A DNA stretch of 64,000 nt from Sulfitobacter sp. CW3 (GCF_019392245.1 NZ_JAHXRL010000004.1:372001-436000), one strand, 5' to 3'; shown: positions 8,329-18,186, numbered from the stretch's first letter. Notes: a model not told the origin generated them from the letters alone. Numbers and translations are program-made.

Positions 8329-9351
8329 TTAGCCTTTTTTCAGCACTTCACGGCCCAGCAGTTCTGCGATCTGCACGGCGTTCAACGCAGCGCCCTTGCG
8401 CAGGTTGTCGCTAACGCACCACAGGTTAATGCCGTTGTCGATTGTGCTGTCCTGACGGATGCGGCTGATGAACGTCGCGAAATCGCCGGCACATTCAACG
8501 GGGGTCACGTATCCACCGTCTTCACGCTTGTCGATCACCATGACGCCGGGGGCTTCGCGCAGGATGTCGCGGGCCTCGTTTTCGTCCAGGTGGTCTTCGA
8601 ATTCGATGTTGATCGATTCGGCGTGGCCGACGAAGACAGGGACACGGACGCAAGTCGCGGTGACTTTGATTTTGGGGTCGACGATTTTCTTCGTCTCGAC
8701 CATCATCTTCCATTCTTCTTTCGTATCGCCGCTGTCCATAAAGACGTCGATATGCGGGATCACGTTGAATGCAATCTGCTTGGTGAACTTGCGCGCAGGC
8801 TTGTCATCGGTCGGGTTGTAGATCGATTTTGTCTGATCCCACAGCTCGTCCATACCGTCTTTGCCCGCACCGGACACCGACTGATAGGTCGACACGACAA
8901 CGCGCTTGATCGTGGCACGATCATGCAGCGGCTTGAGGGCAACAACCATCTGAGCAGTCGAACAATTCGGGTTCGCGATGATGTTTTTCTTGGAATACCC
9001 GTGGATTGCCTGCGGGTTTACCTCGGGGACGATCAACGGAATATCCGCATCATAGCGGTACAGCGACGAGTTATCGATGACCACGCAACCAGCCTTGGCG
9101 GCCTTGGGTGCGTATTTCTTGGTCGCCTCGGACCCTACGGCGAACAACGCCATGTCCCAGCCCGTGAAATCGAACGTATCAAGGTCTTTCGTCTTGAGTG
9201 TCTTATCGCCAAAGCTGACTTCGGATCCCATAGATTTGCGCGAGGCAAGTGCCACGATCTCATCCACAGGGAAGTGGCGCTCGGCCAGAATGTTCAGCAT
9301 TTCACGGCCCACATTACCAGTGGCACCCGCGATGACGACGCGATAACCCAT
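8329..9351 (-). CDS. asd: Aspartate-semialdehyde dehydrogenase
   Basis: Converts aspartyl phosphate to aspartate semialdehyde with NADPH, feeding lysine/diaminopimelate, threonine and methionine synthesis. The nucleotide-binding loop GATGNVGREML begins at residue 9, the catalytic cysteine is C130 in NPNCSTAQ, and the later SVSGAGK and GHAESIN stretches fit the active site. The 340-residue length is normal for this family. The gene is alone between the convergent NYN gene and the MFS gene 76 bp upstream of its start, and ends at a strong hairpin. Confidence 0.96.
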   Translation of the reverse strand: MGYRVVIAGATGNVGREMLNILAERHFPVDEIVALASRKSMGSEVSFGDKTLKTKDLDTFDFTGWDMALFAVGSEATKKYAPKAAKAGCVVIDNSSLYRYDADIPLIVPEVNPQAIHGYSKKNIIANPNCSTAQMVVALKPLHDRATIKRVVVSTYQSVSGAGKDGMDELWDQTKSIYNPTDDKPARKFTKQIAFNVIPHIDVFMDSGDTKEEWKMMVETKKIVDPKIKVTATCVRVPVFVGHAESINIEFEDHLDENEARDILREAPGVMVIDKREDGGYVTPVECAGDFATFISRIRQDSTIDNGINLWCVSDNLRKGAALNAVQIAELLGREVLKKG

Positions 9352-9427
9352 CTTAAAACTCCAATACTAAAATGTGATGGTGCGCGCGTCTTATACCGCT
9401 TGGCGGGGCGGGGAAAGGGGGTGCGCG

Positions 9428-10603
9428 TTAATGGGTTGTGTCACGCGAAAACAGATAGACAAACAACCCTGCGGCCATCATCCCGGCGAACAAGGTGAAA
9501 ATCACGACATACGGTGCCTGCGCGGTGATTGCAGGTTGACTGGCACCAAAGGCGCGACCTGATAAAAACTGCGCCACGCCCACGCCGCCGATGCTGCACA
9601 GATTCAACAAGGTCATGCCCCGCCCGATAAGCTGAGGCGGTAGAAAGCTGCGCCCGTGCGAGATGATCACAGCATAGGTTGCGCCGAAAAAGCCGATAGC
9701 GGCCATCAGGAACGTTGCCAGTATCACACCGCTTGCTGGGAAAAAGATCAGTCCCAACAAGGCCAATAGGTTCAGGGTGGTGCCTGCGACGACGACCCAT
9801 TTCGTGCTGCCCACCATGCGGTCAAGCGGGCCGTAGGCGAATGTACCGGCAACCATGGCCGCCCCCATTAACAACGTCGCCAAACCGATTTGATGCGCAT
9901 CCGCGCCAAACACGTCTTCGAAATAGGGACCGATCCAAAGGCCCCGCAGCGCGCCCACTTGGGCATAGCTGACGGCCATAATCGGAAAAATGAACCACAA
10001 CGCTTTGATCTTGAAAACCGCCAAAAGGCTGCCGCGCGCTTCGCCTTCGGGGGTGGCCGGGTCGTTCACCACCGCCCAAATGCCGAAGGCTGTCAGGCTG
10101 GTGATGGCGCAAAGCGCCCACAACGACGCGCGCCAGCCGATTGTTTCCGCGGCAATGGCCATGGGATAGGACGCCACAAGGTTGCCGCAGGTCCCTACGC
10201 CGACCATGACAGACGCCAGAACCACGAAACGGGCGGGCGGATATTCACGGGCAAAGATATAGTAAGACGCCATCAAGACAGGCGCACAGCCGATCCCGAT
10301 CAAAACCATTGCAATGTGGATGTGCAGGGGTACCGTCGCCAAAGCAAACACAGCAGCACCACCGCCGCCGCCGATCAACAAAAGCGCTGCGGCCGTCCGG
10401 CGCGGCCCGACGGTATCCAGCGCCCACCCGACGGGCAGTTGCATGGCGGCGAAAGCAAAGAACCACAGCCCCGACGCAAAGGCGAGGTCCTCTGGCCCGG
10501 CACCGATATCGGACCTGAGCGCAGGGCTAAGGACAGCCAGAAAGGCGCGAAAAAACTGGCTAAGGATATAGCCCAAGCCCAGCAGGGCGATGCCGCGTGT
10601 CAT
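9428..10603 (-). CDS. MFS transporter
   Basis: Twelve-helix major facilitator superfamily carrier of 391 residues. The cytoplasmic loop between helices 2 and 3 carries the expected DTVGPRRTAAA stretch (near residue 64), and the second half repeats the fold with PLDRMVGSTKW. The substrate is not known. Its start overlaps the stop of the HpaI-type aldolase gene by 4 nt, so the carrier may bring in an aromatic or sugar acid whose breakdown ends in that aldolase. This link is inferred from gene order only. Confidence 0.88.
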   Translation of the reverse strand: MTRGIALLGLGYILSQFFRAFLAVLSPALRSDIGAGPEDLAFASGLWFFAFAAMQLPVGWALDTVGPRRTAAALLLIGGGGGAAVFALATVPLHIHIAMVLIGIGCAPVLMASYYIFAREYPPARFVVLASVMVGVGTCGNLVASYPMAIAAETIGWRASLWALCAITSLTAFGIWAVVNDPATPEGEARGSLLAVFKIKALWFIFPIMAVSYAQVGALRGLWIGPYFEDVFGADAHQIGLATLLMGAAMVAGTFAYGPLDRMVGSTKWVVVAGTTLNLLALLGLIFFPASGVILATFLMAAIGFFGATYAVIISHGRSFLPPQLIGRGMTLLNLCSIGGVGVAQFLSGRAFGASQPAITAQAPYVVIFTLFAGMMAAGLFVYLFSRDTTH

Positions 10604-11376
10604 TTGAGTGTATCATTCCATTTTGTGGCCAAGGACTGCGCTGCGTGGCTAAGGATCAGGATATCAGCCCCAACAGCGACAAAGCGCGCGCCTGCCTTGA
10701 TCGCGGCATGGGTCATGTCGTCTTGGGTCGATAGGATGCCGGCAGCTTTGCCCGAGGCATCAATCTTGGCAATGGCCCCCATAATTGCGGCCATCACATC
10801 AGGATGTGTTGCATTGCCCATATGCCCCATATCGGCGGCAAGATCGGCGGGGCCGATGAACACGCCGTCGATCCCGTCAACTGCGAGGATTTCATCAAGG
10901 TTCTCAAGACCTTTGCGGCTTTCTACCTGCACCAAAAGGCAAATCTGTTCGTCTGCGGTCAGCCCGTAATCGGCGATCTTTGAAAACTGTGCCGCGCGGG
11001 ACAAGGCATAGCCGACACCACGGTTGCCATGGGGCGGATAGGTAACGTCACGCACGAGCTGTCTGGCTTGGTCGGCATTATCAACCATGGGGACCAAAAT
11101 GGTCTGCGCGCCTGCATCAAGGATTTGTTTGATCAAGTAGGTTTCGCCAATCGGGACGCGGACAACAGGATGGCTGGACGACGCTTCGAGAACTTGTAGC
11201 TGGGCGAGAATTGAGCGCAAATCGTTGGGGGAATGTTCGCCGTCGATCACAAGCCAATCAAAGCCCGCTGTCCCCATCAGTTCGGCGCTATACGGGTCGG
11301 CAAGGCCCAGCCAACAGCCGAAAACCGTTTTGCCGTTTTCGAGCGCTTGCTTGAACGGATTATGAGGGGCTGGCAT
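10600..11376 (-). CDS. HpcH/HpaI family aldolase
   Basis: Class II metal-dependent aldolase of the HpaI type, cleaving 4-hydroxy-2-oxo acids to pyruvate and an aldehyde. The TIM-barrel features are visible: VIDGEHSPND after the second strand, QVESRKGLENL in the middle and the phosphate/pyruvate loop GVFIGPADLAADMG. I start at the ATG at 11376, preceded by AAGGAA at a good distance, giving 258 residues; a TTG 18 nt upstream is less likely. It forms a two-gene unit with the MFS carrier. The natural substrate cannot be read from the sequence. Confidence 0.9.
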   Translation of the reverse strand: MPAPHNPFKQALENGKTVFGCWLGLADPYSAELMGTAGFDWLVIDGEHSPNDLRSILAQLQVLEASSSHPVVRVPIGETYLIKQILDAGAQTILVPMVDNADQARQLVRDVTYPPHGNRGVGYALSRAAQFSKIADYGLTADEQICLLVQVESRKGLENLDEILAVDGIDGVFIGPADLAADMGHMGNATHPDVMAAIMGAIAKIDASGKAAGILSTQDDMTHAAIKAGARFVAVGADILILSHAAQSLATKWNDTLK

Positions 11377-11435
11377 GGGCGTGTTCCTTGGCAATGTAAT
11401 TCAAACGCACACTAGGGTGATGAATTGACCACTGT

Positions 11436-11500
11436 CCAGTGGGGGCGCTGCCCCCGCCGCCATTTGGCGGCTCCCCCGGAGTTTAGTTGGCAAAATGAAA
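11436..11500. repeat. GC-rich dispersed intergenic repeat, copy 1
   Basis: The gap between the aldolase start and the winged-helix gene holds CCAGTGGGGGCGCTGCCCCC, a GCCGCCATTTGGCGGC hairpin and then CTCCCCCGGAGTTTAGTTGG and CAAAATGAAA. This layout, a G/C hairpin followed by CCCCCGGAG and an AT-rich TTGGCAAAATGAAA tail, is a dispersed element I associate with Rhodobacteraceae intergenic spacers. A related copy lies inverted at 56171-56225. Confidence 0.55.
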
Positions 11501-11503
11501 AGG

Positions 11504-12208
11504 TCAGAGAACCTTGATCACGTCCTTGTCGATGGCCAGCATATAGCCTCGGCGGGCGATGTTTTTAACCAGCAGTTCCGATACAATCTGATTGCCAAGT
11601 GTGTCGCGCAACCGCTTGATCCGCGTGGCACCTGCTGCTTCGTCACAGTCTGAAGCGTTGCGGCCTGAGATGACGCCTTCGATTTCTGACCCTGACAGAA
11701 CATCATCGTCCATGCGCGCTTCGGCAAGGACGGACATGGTTTCCATCGCGGCGGCTGTCAGCTTGAAGCCGAGGTTGTTAAGATAGACGGTGTTTTCCTC
11801 GCGGCTGATGAGCAGGGAGTTTACTTGGATACCGACGCGTTCGATTTGGGCCATACGGCGGTTGAAGCCGACGAGCATGATCAGAAAAACGAGGGCGGCG
11901 ATGAGCATTGCTGTGGCGAACACGAGCAAGACGATGATGACAATGCGGTAGCTGGCCAGTGTCTCGGAAAATGCGGTGCCGGATTGCGCGAGGATTTCGA
12001 GCAACTTGATTTCGGCTTGGGTTGTCAGGTCATCGTTTTCGACAAAGATGCGTTCGACCTGCGCATTAAACGCATTGGCATCGGGCAGGGCCCAGAGTAG
12101 CAGCCCTGCACCGATCAGCAAAATCAGCGTAACGGCGGCAATTCCACCGCCGACAAACCGGCCACCGGCGCGGCGCATCTCAGAAGCGGAGGAAGTTTGG
12201 TCCGGCAC
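11504..12208 (-). CDS. Membrane-anchored protein with C-terminal winged-helix domain
   Basis: Unrecognised protein of 234 residues. A first membrane helix spans about residues 19-40, a short periplasmic segment follows, a second helix spans about 87-112, and the C-terminal 105 residues look like an OmpR-type winged helix: LGFKLTAAAMETM, then IKRLRDTLGNQIV and KNIARRGYML, the last matching the RRLRxKL...I.TVRGxGY pattern. The DNA-binding half would face the cytoplasm, the reverse order of ToxR/CadC. The start is the GTG at 12208, preceded by AAAGGA, which makes the gene overlap the small exported protein upstream by 29 nt. It may sense an envelope signal and act directly on DNA. Confidence 0.7.
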   Translation of the reverse strand: MPDQTSSASEMRRAGGRFVGGGIAAVTLILLIGAGLLLWALPDANAFNAQVERIFVENDDLTTQAEIKLLEILAQSGTAFSETLASYRIVIIVLLVFATAMLIAALVFLIMLVGFNRRMAQIERVGIQVNSLLISREENTVYLNNLGFKLTAAAMETMSVLAEARMDDDVLSGSEIEGVISGRNASDCDEAAGATRIKRLRDTLGNQIVSELLVKNIARRGYMLAIDKDVIKVL

Positions 12209-12473
12209 TGTCTTTCCTTTGGGTTAGTCCATCATCGCCAAACACCGAGACGATGTTTAGCAATGTCCAGCCGTTGGCCGCGAGGCGTTGTGACAGTTGG
12301 GCGTGGGCAGAGTTTATGCTGCACTCCCCCGTGATTTGCGCGACGCCGTAGTGGAGCCGCAGCGGGTTTTCCTGTTTCGCCTTATAATCCGCATAGCACC
12401 CGGCAGCCTGAACCGGCAAAGCGGCCAAGCTAAGGGCGGCGGTTATCACCAAGGTATATAGCGTGTGTTTCAT
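12180..12473 (-). CDS. Small exported hypothetical protein
   Basis: Protein of 97 residues with a clear signal peptide (basic MKH, hydrophobic core to about residue 20, likely cut after ALPVQA at residue 23). The mature part is about 74 residues with cysteines in AAGCYADY and TGECSIN that could form a disulfide. No family is recognised. It is the first gene of a pair with the membrane-anchored winged-helix protein, whose start lies inside it, suggesting coupled translation and perhaps a periplasmic partner or ligand for that sensor; this is inference. Confidence 0.65.
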   Translation of the reverse strand: MKHTLYTLVITAALSLAALPVQAAGCYADYKAKQENPLRLHYGVAQITGECSINSAHAQLSQRLAANGWTLLNIVSVFGDDGLTQRKDSAGPNFLRF

Positions 12474-12659
12474 GCCTGAAACTGTGCGCTTTTATGCTTG
12501 GGTATTCAATATCCATCGGGGCTGGGCGCGTTGATATCCGATAACATCGGGCTGTTATTGCCTGTCTGATGGAGGAGAGCCCAATTTGACCCCAGAGGCC
12601 GAAAACAGTTTTGGCTTTGCATGGGTCTGGACCCGTGCCCGTTTTGAAAGGATCAGACC

Positions 12660-13166
12660 ATGTACCATAAATTTATTGCAACCATCGCCGCGCTTTCAAT
12701 CGCGATCACCGGTTTAAGTGCGACATCAGCCGCGGCAGGGGATCGAAACCGTGATTTGGCGCGAATAGCGGCGGGCGTGTTGGGCGTGGCAATTGTCGGC
12801 AAGATTATTCACGACAATAACAAAGACCGTCAAAATCGTGAGCATGCCAATCAAGGTCACGTAAACCGCGGCCACGTCGTAACGCGCGATAGGGTACAAC
12901 CACGGCCGTTGCCGCAGAAGTACCGCGAGCAGAAACGCCACCAGCGGCAAGACAGCAAGCTTTTGCCGCAAAGCTGTTTTCGAAGCTATGACACCCGTCG
13001 CGGTCAGGTGGTGATGTTTGGCAGCCGCTGTCTGCAGAAGAATTTCCGTCATGCGAACCGGTTGCCGCAGCATTGTGCGCAGACGATCAGAACGTTCCAA
13101 GGCACCCGCAGTGGCTATGATGCCCGGTGTCTGCGCGGTGCTGGATACAGTTTGGCGCGGGGGTAA
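12660..13166 (+). CDS. Exported basic hypothetical protein
   Basis: Unrecognised 168-residue protein. Residues 1-26 form a signal peptide ending in SAAAG. A second hydrophobic stretch (IAAGVLGVAIVGKII, about 36-50) is followed by a long His/Arg/Gln-rich linker (HANQGHVNRGHVV and so on) and a C-terminal part with four cysteines in the pattern QSC...SRC...QHC...ARC, likely two disulfides. The ATG follows AAAGGATCAGACC. It resembles small periplasmic proteins seen in many Rhodobacteraceae, but no function is known to me. A rho-independent terminator follows at 13207-13239. Confidence 0.7.
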   Translation: MYHKFIATIAALSIAITGLSATSAAAGDRNRDLARIAAGVLGVAIVGKIIHDNNKDRQNREHANQGHVNRGHVVTRDRVQPRPLPQKYREQKRHQRQDSKLLPQSCFRSYDTRRGQVVMFGSRCLQKNFRHANRLPQHCAQTIRTFQGTRSGYDARCLRGAGYSLARG

Positions 13167-13206
13167 CCCGCGCTAAAGCCGGGGAACCTTGAGTTCATCC
13201 GGATTG

Positions 13207-13239
13207 AAGGGAGAGGTGTTCGGGCACTTCTCCCTTTTT
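13207..13239 (+). terminator. Rho-independent terminator after the exported basic protein
   Basis: Stem AAGGGAGAGGTG / CACTTCTCCCTT with one G-T pair, loop TTCGGG, then a run of five T. It lies 40 bp after the stop codon at 13166 and isolates this gene from rnhB. Confidence 0.88.
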
Positions 13240-13342
13240 AACGTTAGTCCGTGGCGCGGATGTGCGCCTTCGGCGAGGATATTGTTGAGCCAGAGAAGAC
13301 CTAGGGGTTGAGAATCGGTGACGTCTGGGGTTTCAGGGCGGG

Positions 13343-13960
13343 ATGGGACCAGATTTTGAATTCGAGAGTGACGCCTATACGCGCGGATATATGCGCGTTG
13401 CAGGAGTAGACGAAGTTGGCCGCGGGCCATTGGCCGGGCCCGTGACCGCGGCAGCTGTTGTATTGGACCCGTCCCGTATCCCCGATGGATTGAACGATTC
13501 AAAGAAGCTGAGCAAAAAGGCGCGGGAGCGTTTGTATGAGGAGATCATGCAAGTCGCTGATGTGAGCATTGCCCATGCATCGGTCGCGGAAATTGAAGAG
13601 CTGAATATTTTACGGGCCAGCCATCTTGCGATGGTGCGTGCGTTGGATGGGCTGAAACAGCCCGCTGACTTTGCACTGGTTGATGGCAATATGCTGCCGC
13701 GCGACCTGAAGATCAAAGCGCAGACCATCATCAAAGGGGATGCGCGGTCTCAATCGATTTCGGCGGCGTCAATCATGGCGAAAATATGTCGGGATCATGT
13801 CATGTTGTCATTGGCGCAACAGCACCCGGGCTATGGATGGGAAACCAACATGGGATACGGGTCAAAAAGACACATAGAGGCGCTTCGAAATCTTGGGGTA
13901 ACCCCACACCATAGACGTTTGTTCAAGCCCGTACACAATATGTTGTATCAAGGAAAATAA
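13343..13960 (+). CDS. rnhB: Ribonuclease HII
   Basis: Cleaves the RNA strand of RNA-DNA hybrids and nicks at single ribonucleotides in DNA. The first catalytic Asp-Glu pair is in AGVDEVGRGPLAGPV (D23, E24), a third aspartate in ALVDGN near residue 113 and a fourth in CRDHVM near 146; the GYG...H segment near 171 completes the family pattern. The length of 205 is normal. The ATG at 13343 gives the N-terminus usual for this family although the ribosome site is weak. It is followed by ccrM after 101 bp, an order common in alphaproteobacteria. Confidence 0.95.
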   Translation: MGPDFEFESDAYTRGYMRVAGVDEVGRGPLAGPVTAAAVVLDPSRIPDGLNDSKKLSKKARERLYEEIMQVADVSIAHASVAEIEELNILRASHLAMVRALDGLKQPADFALVDGNMLPRDLKIKAQTIIKGDARSQSISAASIMAKICRDHVMLSLAQQHPGYGWETNMGYGSKRHIEALRNLGVTPHHRRLFKPVHNMLYQGK

Positions 13961-13970
13961 CTAACTAGTT

Positions 13971-15162
<1,192 letters not shown>

Positions 15163-15251
15163 GCCACGCCTTTTCACACAAGTTTTATGAACACCGCCGG
15201 TGCCCCGCGTCCTTCTGTATGAATGCACGCCTCAGGGAGCACTCACCTTGG

Positions 15252-15277
15252 CCCCGCCTGTTTGGCGGGGTCTTTTT
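15252..15277 (+). terminator. Rho-independent terminator after ccrM
   Basis: Perfect 7-bp stem CCCCGCC / GGCGGGG with a TGTTT loop, followed by TCTTTTTC, 90 bp after the ccrM stop and 15 bp before the convergent response regulator's stop. Confidence 0.9.
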
Positions 15278-15291
15278 CGTTGTGCGGCACC

Positions 15292-15729
15292 CTAGTGCAG
15301 ACGCGGTTTTGTCTTTTTCTGGGCATGTTTGAAGGCATCCAGCACATATTGTTGGCCGAACTCTGACTTGTTCACGACATGCAGAACGCCAGCTGTCGCC
15401 GCCTTGGCCCACATAAAGGGGGTCGGCCAATCGCTGACCATGACCACAGCGATATGCGAGAAAATCTTGAGCTCTGCCAGTTCGACGGCGAAATCCGCGC
15501 CAAGGCCATCGGGCAAGTGATTGTCGAGCAAGATCACCGATATCGGGTATTTTGCCAATGTCTGCCGCGCCTCTCGCAGCGTCGTTGCCACATAGATCTG
15601 CGTGCCCGATATGTTTTTGTTGATCATACGGGTCATTTTGATTTGATCGAATGTGCTGTCTTCGATGATCAAGCAGGCAGGCGGCACCTTTGTGCGTTCG
15701 ATGAATTGTGCGTTTTGCTGACGTGGCAT
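15292..15729 (-). CDS. Single-domain response regulator
   Basis: Receiver domain protein of 145 residues without an output domain. The acidic pocket is in CLIIEDS near residue 20, the phospho-acceptor aspartate in VILLDNHLPDG near 69, the Thr/Ser switch in VVMVSDW and the conserved lysine in VVNKSEFG near 120. I start at the ATG at 15729, which has GGGGG 6 nt before it; an upstream ATG at 15744 is possible. No kinase is adjacent. Single receivers in this family act in phosphorelays or on motility or the general stress response; here nothing shows which. Confidence 0.85.
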   Translation of the reverse strand: MPRQQNAQFIERTKVPPACLIIEDSTFDQIKMTRMINKNISGTQIYVATTLREARQTLAKYPISVILLDNHLPDGLGADFAVELAELKIFSHIAVVMVSDWPTPFMWAKAATAGVLHVVNKSEFGQQYVLDAFKHAQKKTKPRLH

Positions 15730-15789
15730 GAAAACCCCCACCATGACCCAGAATGGTTTCAGCTATGGCAGACGCAGATTAAAAAGGCG

Positions 15790-16941
15790 TCAACGCGGGT
15801 AGGGGGTCGTCCCTTTGTTGTAGTTCGTCCAGTCCGTGATTTCGGGGTAATACATTTCGCGCCACTTACGAACGCGCGGGTTCATCACCCGTCGCCAGAC
15901 CCGAGGCATCATCGCCATGACGGTCATCACCGGATACCCATAGGGCAATTGTGGCGCAGCCTCTTGGCCGTAATTTTGCAGCACCGGAAACCGGCGATCA
16001 GGTTTGTAATGGTGGTCCGAATGACGCTGCAAATTGATCAGCAGCCAGTTCGAGGCGCGGTGGGCCGCATTCCACGAATGACGCGGGTGCACGTGTTCAT
16101 ATTTGCCGTCGCCTAGATGTTTGCGGGTCAGGCCATAATGTTCAACGTAATTCACCAACTCAAGCTGCCAGATCGCGGTGCCGGCCTGTACCAAGAACAA
16201 CAGTAGACCGACCCAGCCGCCCAATAGGATCGCCAGAAATAGGAACGTTGCTTGCAACGCCCAGTATCTGAAAAACGGGTTGCGCCGGTCGGTCCAAAGG
16301 CGGTCTTTGCGGGCCAACATCGCCTTTTCAGCGCGAAATGAGGACCGCAAACTTTGGCGCAATACGCGTGGGAAAAACCGATAAAATCCTTCGCTATAAT
16401 GCGCCGTTACGGGATCACGGGGCGTGGCCACATAGCGGTGGTGCACTAGCAAATGTTCAGACCGGAAATGCGAATATAGAACCATCGCCAAAAGCGCATC
16501 GGCCCAAAACCGTTCGATCTTGTTCTTTTGATGCATCAATTCATGGGCGTAATTTATGCCAATGGTTCCGGTCATCACACCGACCCCAAAAAACACAAAG
16601 AATTTCTCCCAGCCGCCTAAATGGTCGGCCTGTGGCACATACCAAAGCAGCCCGAACAGCGTCAGAAATTGCGCGGGCATCCAAAGCAGCGTGATCATGC
16701 GATACCAAAAAAGATCGTCATCCGTTGCTTCGGGGTCGGCGTTATCTAGGTTCAGCCCCAGAAAACTGTCGATTATTGAAAACAAATACCACGTAACAAT
16801 TGGCAAAAGCACAACAGTCCAGCCGCCGATAAAGGCGGTGATCCACACCAAGGGCACCAGCAGAAAGGACAACGCAAACGGCACGGCGCGTTTGATATGA
16901 GCCAACTGCTGGGGGCTGATGTCGGGGATCTTTGTGGTCAT
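15790..16941 (-). CDS. alkB: Alkane 1-monooxygenase (AlkB type)
   Basis: Integral-membrane diiron hydroxylase that oxidises the terminal carbon of alkanes with O2 and electrons from rubredoxin. The histidine boxes are all visible: HELMH at residues 133-137, HLLVHH at 163-168, NYVEHYG with H268, and LQRHSDHH at 304-311. About six membrane helices lie in the first 130 residues and between 225 and 255. The length of 383 fits AlkB. No rubredoxin, rubredoxin reductase, AraC regulator or alcohol dehydrogenase is in the window, so electron donors are encoded elsewhere. Substrates other than alkanes are possible in this branch. Confidence 0.9.
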   Translation of the reverse strand: MTTKIPDISPQQLAHIKRAVPFALSFLLVPLVWITAFIGGWTVVLLPIVTWYLFSIIDSFLGLNLDNADPEATDDDLFWYRMITLLWMPAQFLTLFGLLWYVPQADHLGGWEKFFVFFGVGVMTGTIGINYAHELMHQKNKIERFWADALLAMVLYSHFRSEHLLVHHRYVATPRDPVTAHYSEGFYRFFPRVLRQSLRSSFRAEKAMLARKDRLWTDRRNPFFRYWALQATFLFLAILLGGWVGLLLFLVQAGTAIWQLELVNYVEHYGLTRKHLGDGKYEHVHPRHSWNAAHRASNWLLINLQRHSDHHYKPDRRFPVLQNYGQEAAPQLPYGYPVMTVMAMMPRVWRRVMNPRVRKWREMYYPEITDWTNYNKGTTPYPR

Positions 16942-17015
16942 GCTGGTGTAGCCTTTAAAATCACTGTCTCATCATAACGTATTTGATCATGCACTGTCAC
17001 TGTGGCTTGCTGCCG

Positions 17016-18080
17016 CTACCGGATTAAATCAAATGCCTTGCGCATGACCGTGGGCAGGTCGGACGGGCGGAATTGATCGGGTGCGATGAATTGGGCATCG
17101 GGATGCAAGATGTCTTGCGGGTTTGCGGCATACATGACGGTCAGCATCAGATGGAAATGGGTAAAGGTGTGGCGCACCTCGCCGGGCACGGTCTGCCAAT
17201 CGGCGGCGGCGGGTGGCGTGCCTTGGGGTCGGTCCTCGCCGGCGTCGATCCAGTCGGAACCGGGCCACCCCAGCATACCACCCAGCAGCCCCTTGTCGGG
17301 GCGGGTTTCCAGCAACCATGCGCCATCATAACGCCGGGTTAAATACACGGTGCCGTGGCGGATGGGTTTGGGTTTTTTCGGGGTCTTTTTCGGCAGTTCG
17401 GGCGCAGTGCCACGTTGCCGCGCAAGACAAGGGGCGCGCCACGGGCATATGCCGCAAGCGGGGGATTTCGGGGTGCAGATGGTGGCCCCCAAATCCATCA
17501 CCGCTTGTGCATAGTCGCCGGGACGGTCTGTTGGGGTCAGGGCGATGGCGTGGTCCATCAGTTCGGGCTTGGCTGCGGGCAGCGGCGTGTGAATATCGTA
17601 AATACGGGCCAGCACGCGCTCTACGTTGCCATCAAGAACCGCGTGGGGCAGATCAAACGCAATCGATGAAATGGCGGCTGCGGTGTAGGGGCCAATGCCG
17701 GGCAGCTTAAGCAGCTGGGCGTGATCGGCGGGGAACTGTCCGCCATGATCGGCAACCACAGCGCGGGCGCATTTCAGCAAGTTTCGCGCACGTGCATAAT
17801 AGCCCAACCCGGCCCATTCCCCCATGACATCTGCATCTTGTGCGGCAGCCAGATCAGCGACCGTGGGCCAACGCGCGATAAATCGCTGAAAATAGTCGCG
17901 TACTGTGGCCACAGTGGTTTGCTGGAGCATCACCTCGCTTAACCATATGCGATAGGGATCGGGGTGCTGGCCTGCTTTCCGGTCCGCCGGAGCGACACGC
18001 CACGGCATTGTGCGGGCATGAACATCGTACCACTTCAGCAAGATGTGCGGTAGGTCGCTTGTTTCGTTAGTGTCACGCAA
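17016..18080 (-). CDS. mutY: A/G-specific adenine DNA glycosylase MutY
   Basis: Removes adenine mispaired with 8-oxoguanine. The catalytic glutamate is E49 in SEVMLQQTT, the helix-hairpin-helix is LPGIGPYTAAA (about 126-136), the catalytic aspartate D150 in LDGNVERV, and the [4Fe-4S] cysteines C202, C209, C212 and C218 have the usual 6-2-5 spacing. The NUDIX-like C-terminal domain follows from about residue 235. The length of 354 is normal. It is divergent from the DUF721 gene, and this arrangement with a DsbA-like gene next to it is common in Rhodobacteraceae. Confidence 0.96.
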   Translation of the reverse strand: MRDTNETSDLPHILLKWYDVHARTMPWRVAPADRKAGQHPDPYRIWLSEVMLQQTTVATVRDYFQRFIARWPTVADLAAAQDADVMGEWAGLGYYARARNLLKCARAVVADHGGQFPADHAQLLKLPGIGPYTAAAISSIAFDLPHAVLDGNVERVLARIYDIHTPLPAAKPELMDHAIALTPTDRPGDYAQAVMDLGATICTPKSPACGICPWRAPCLARQRGTAPELPKKTPKKPKPIRHGTVYLTRRYDGAWLLETRPDKGLLGGMLGWPGSDWIDAGEDRPQGTPPAAADWQTVPGEVRHTFTHFHLMLTVMYAANPQDILHPDAQFIAPDQFRPSDLPTVMRKAFDLIR

Positions 18081-18186
18081 TCTTTATGGCCTTTGCGGTG
18101 GGGATGGGCTGGCGATGCGGCGCAGTATCGTTATGTTGTGGCACATCGCTATAGTGTTAGCCGTTATTCACGAAAGAAAGATAGTC

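Noticed and set aside
8590..9498. 302-codon plus-strand frame over asd
   Set aside because: Antisense to asd, Arg/Asp/His-rich shadow without start signals.
9890..10969. 359-codon plus-strand frame over the MFS and aldolase genes
   Set aside because: Low-complexity, Arg/Gln/Gly-rich product antisense to two well-supported genes; a coding shadow.
18043..18186. N-terminal extension of the DUF721 frame
   Set aside because: It crosses the divergent mutY start and promoter region and is unlike the family; the ATG at 18187 has a better ribosome site.
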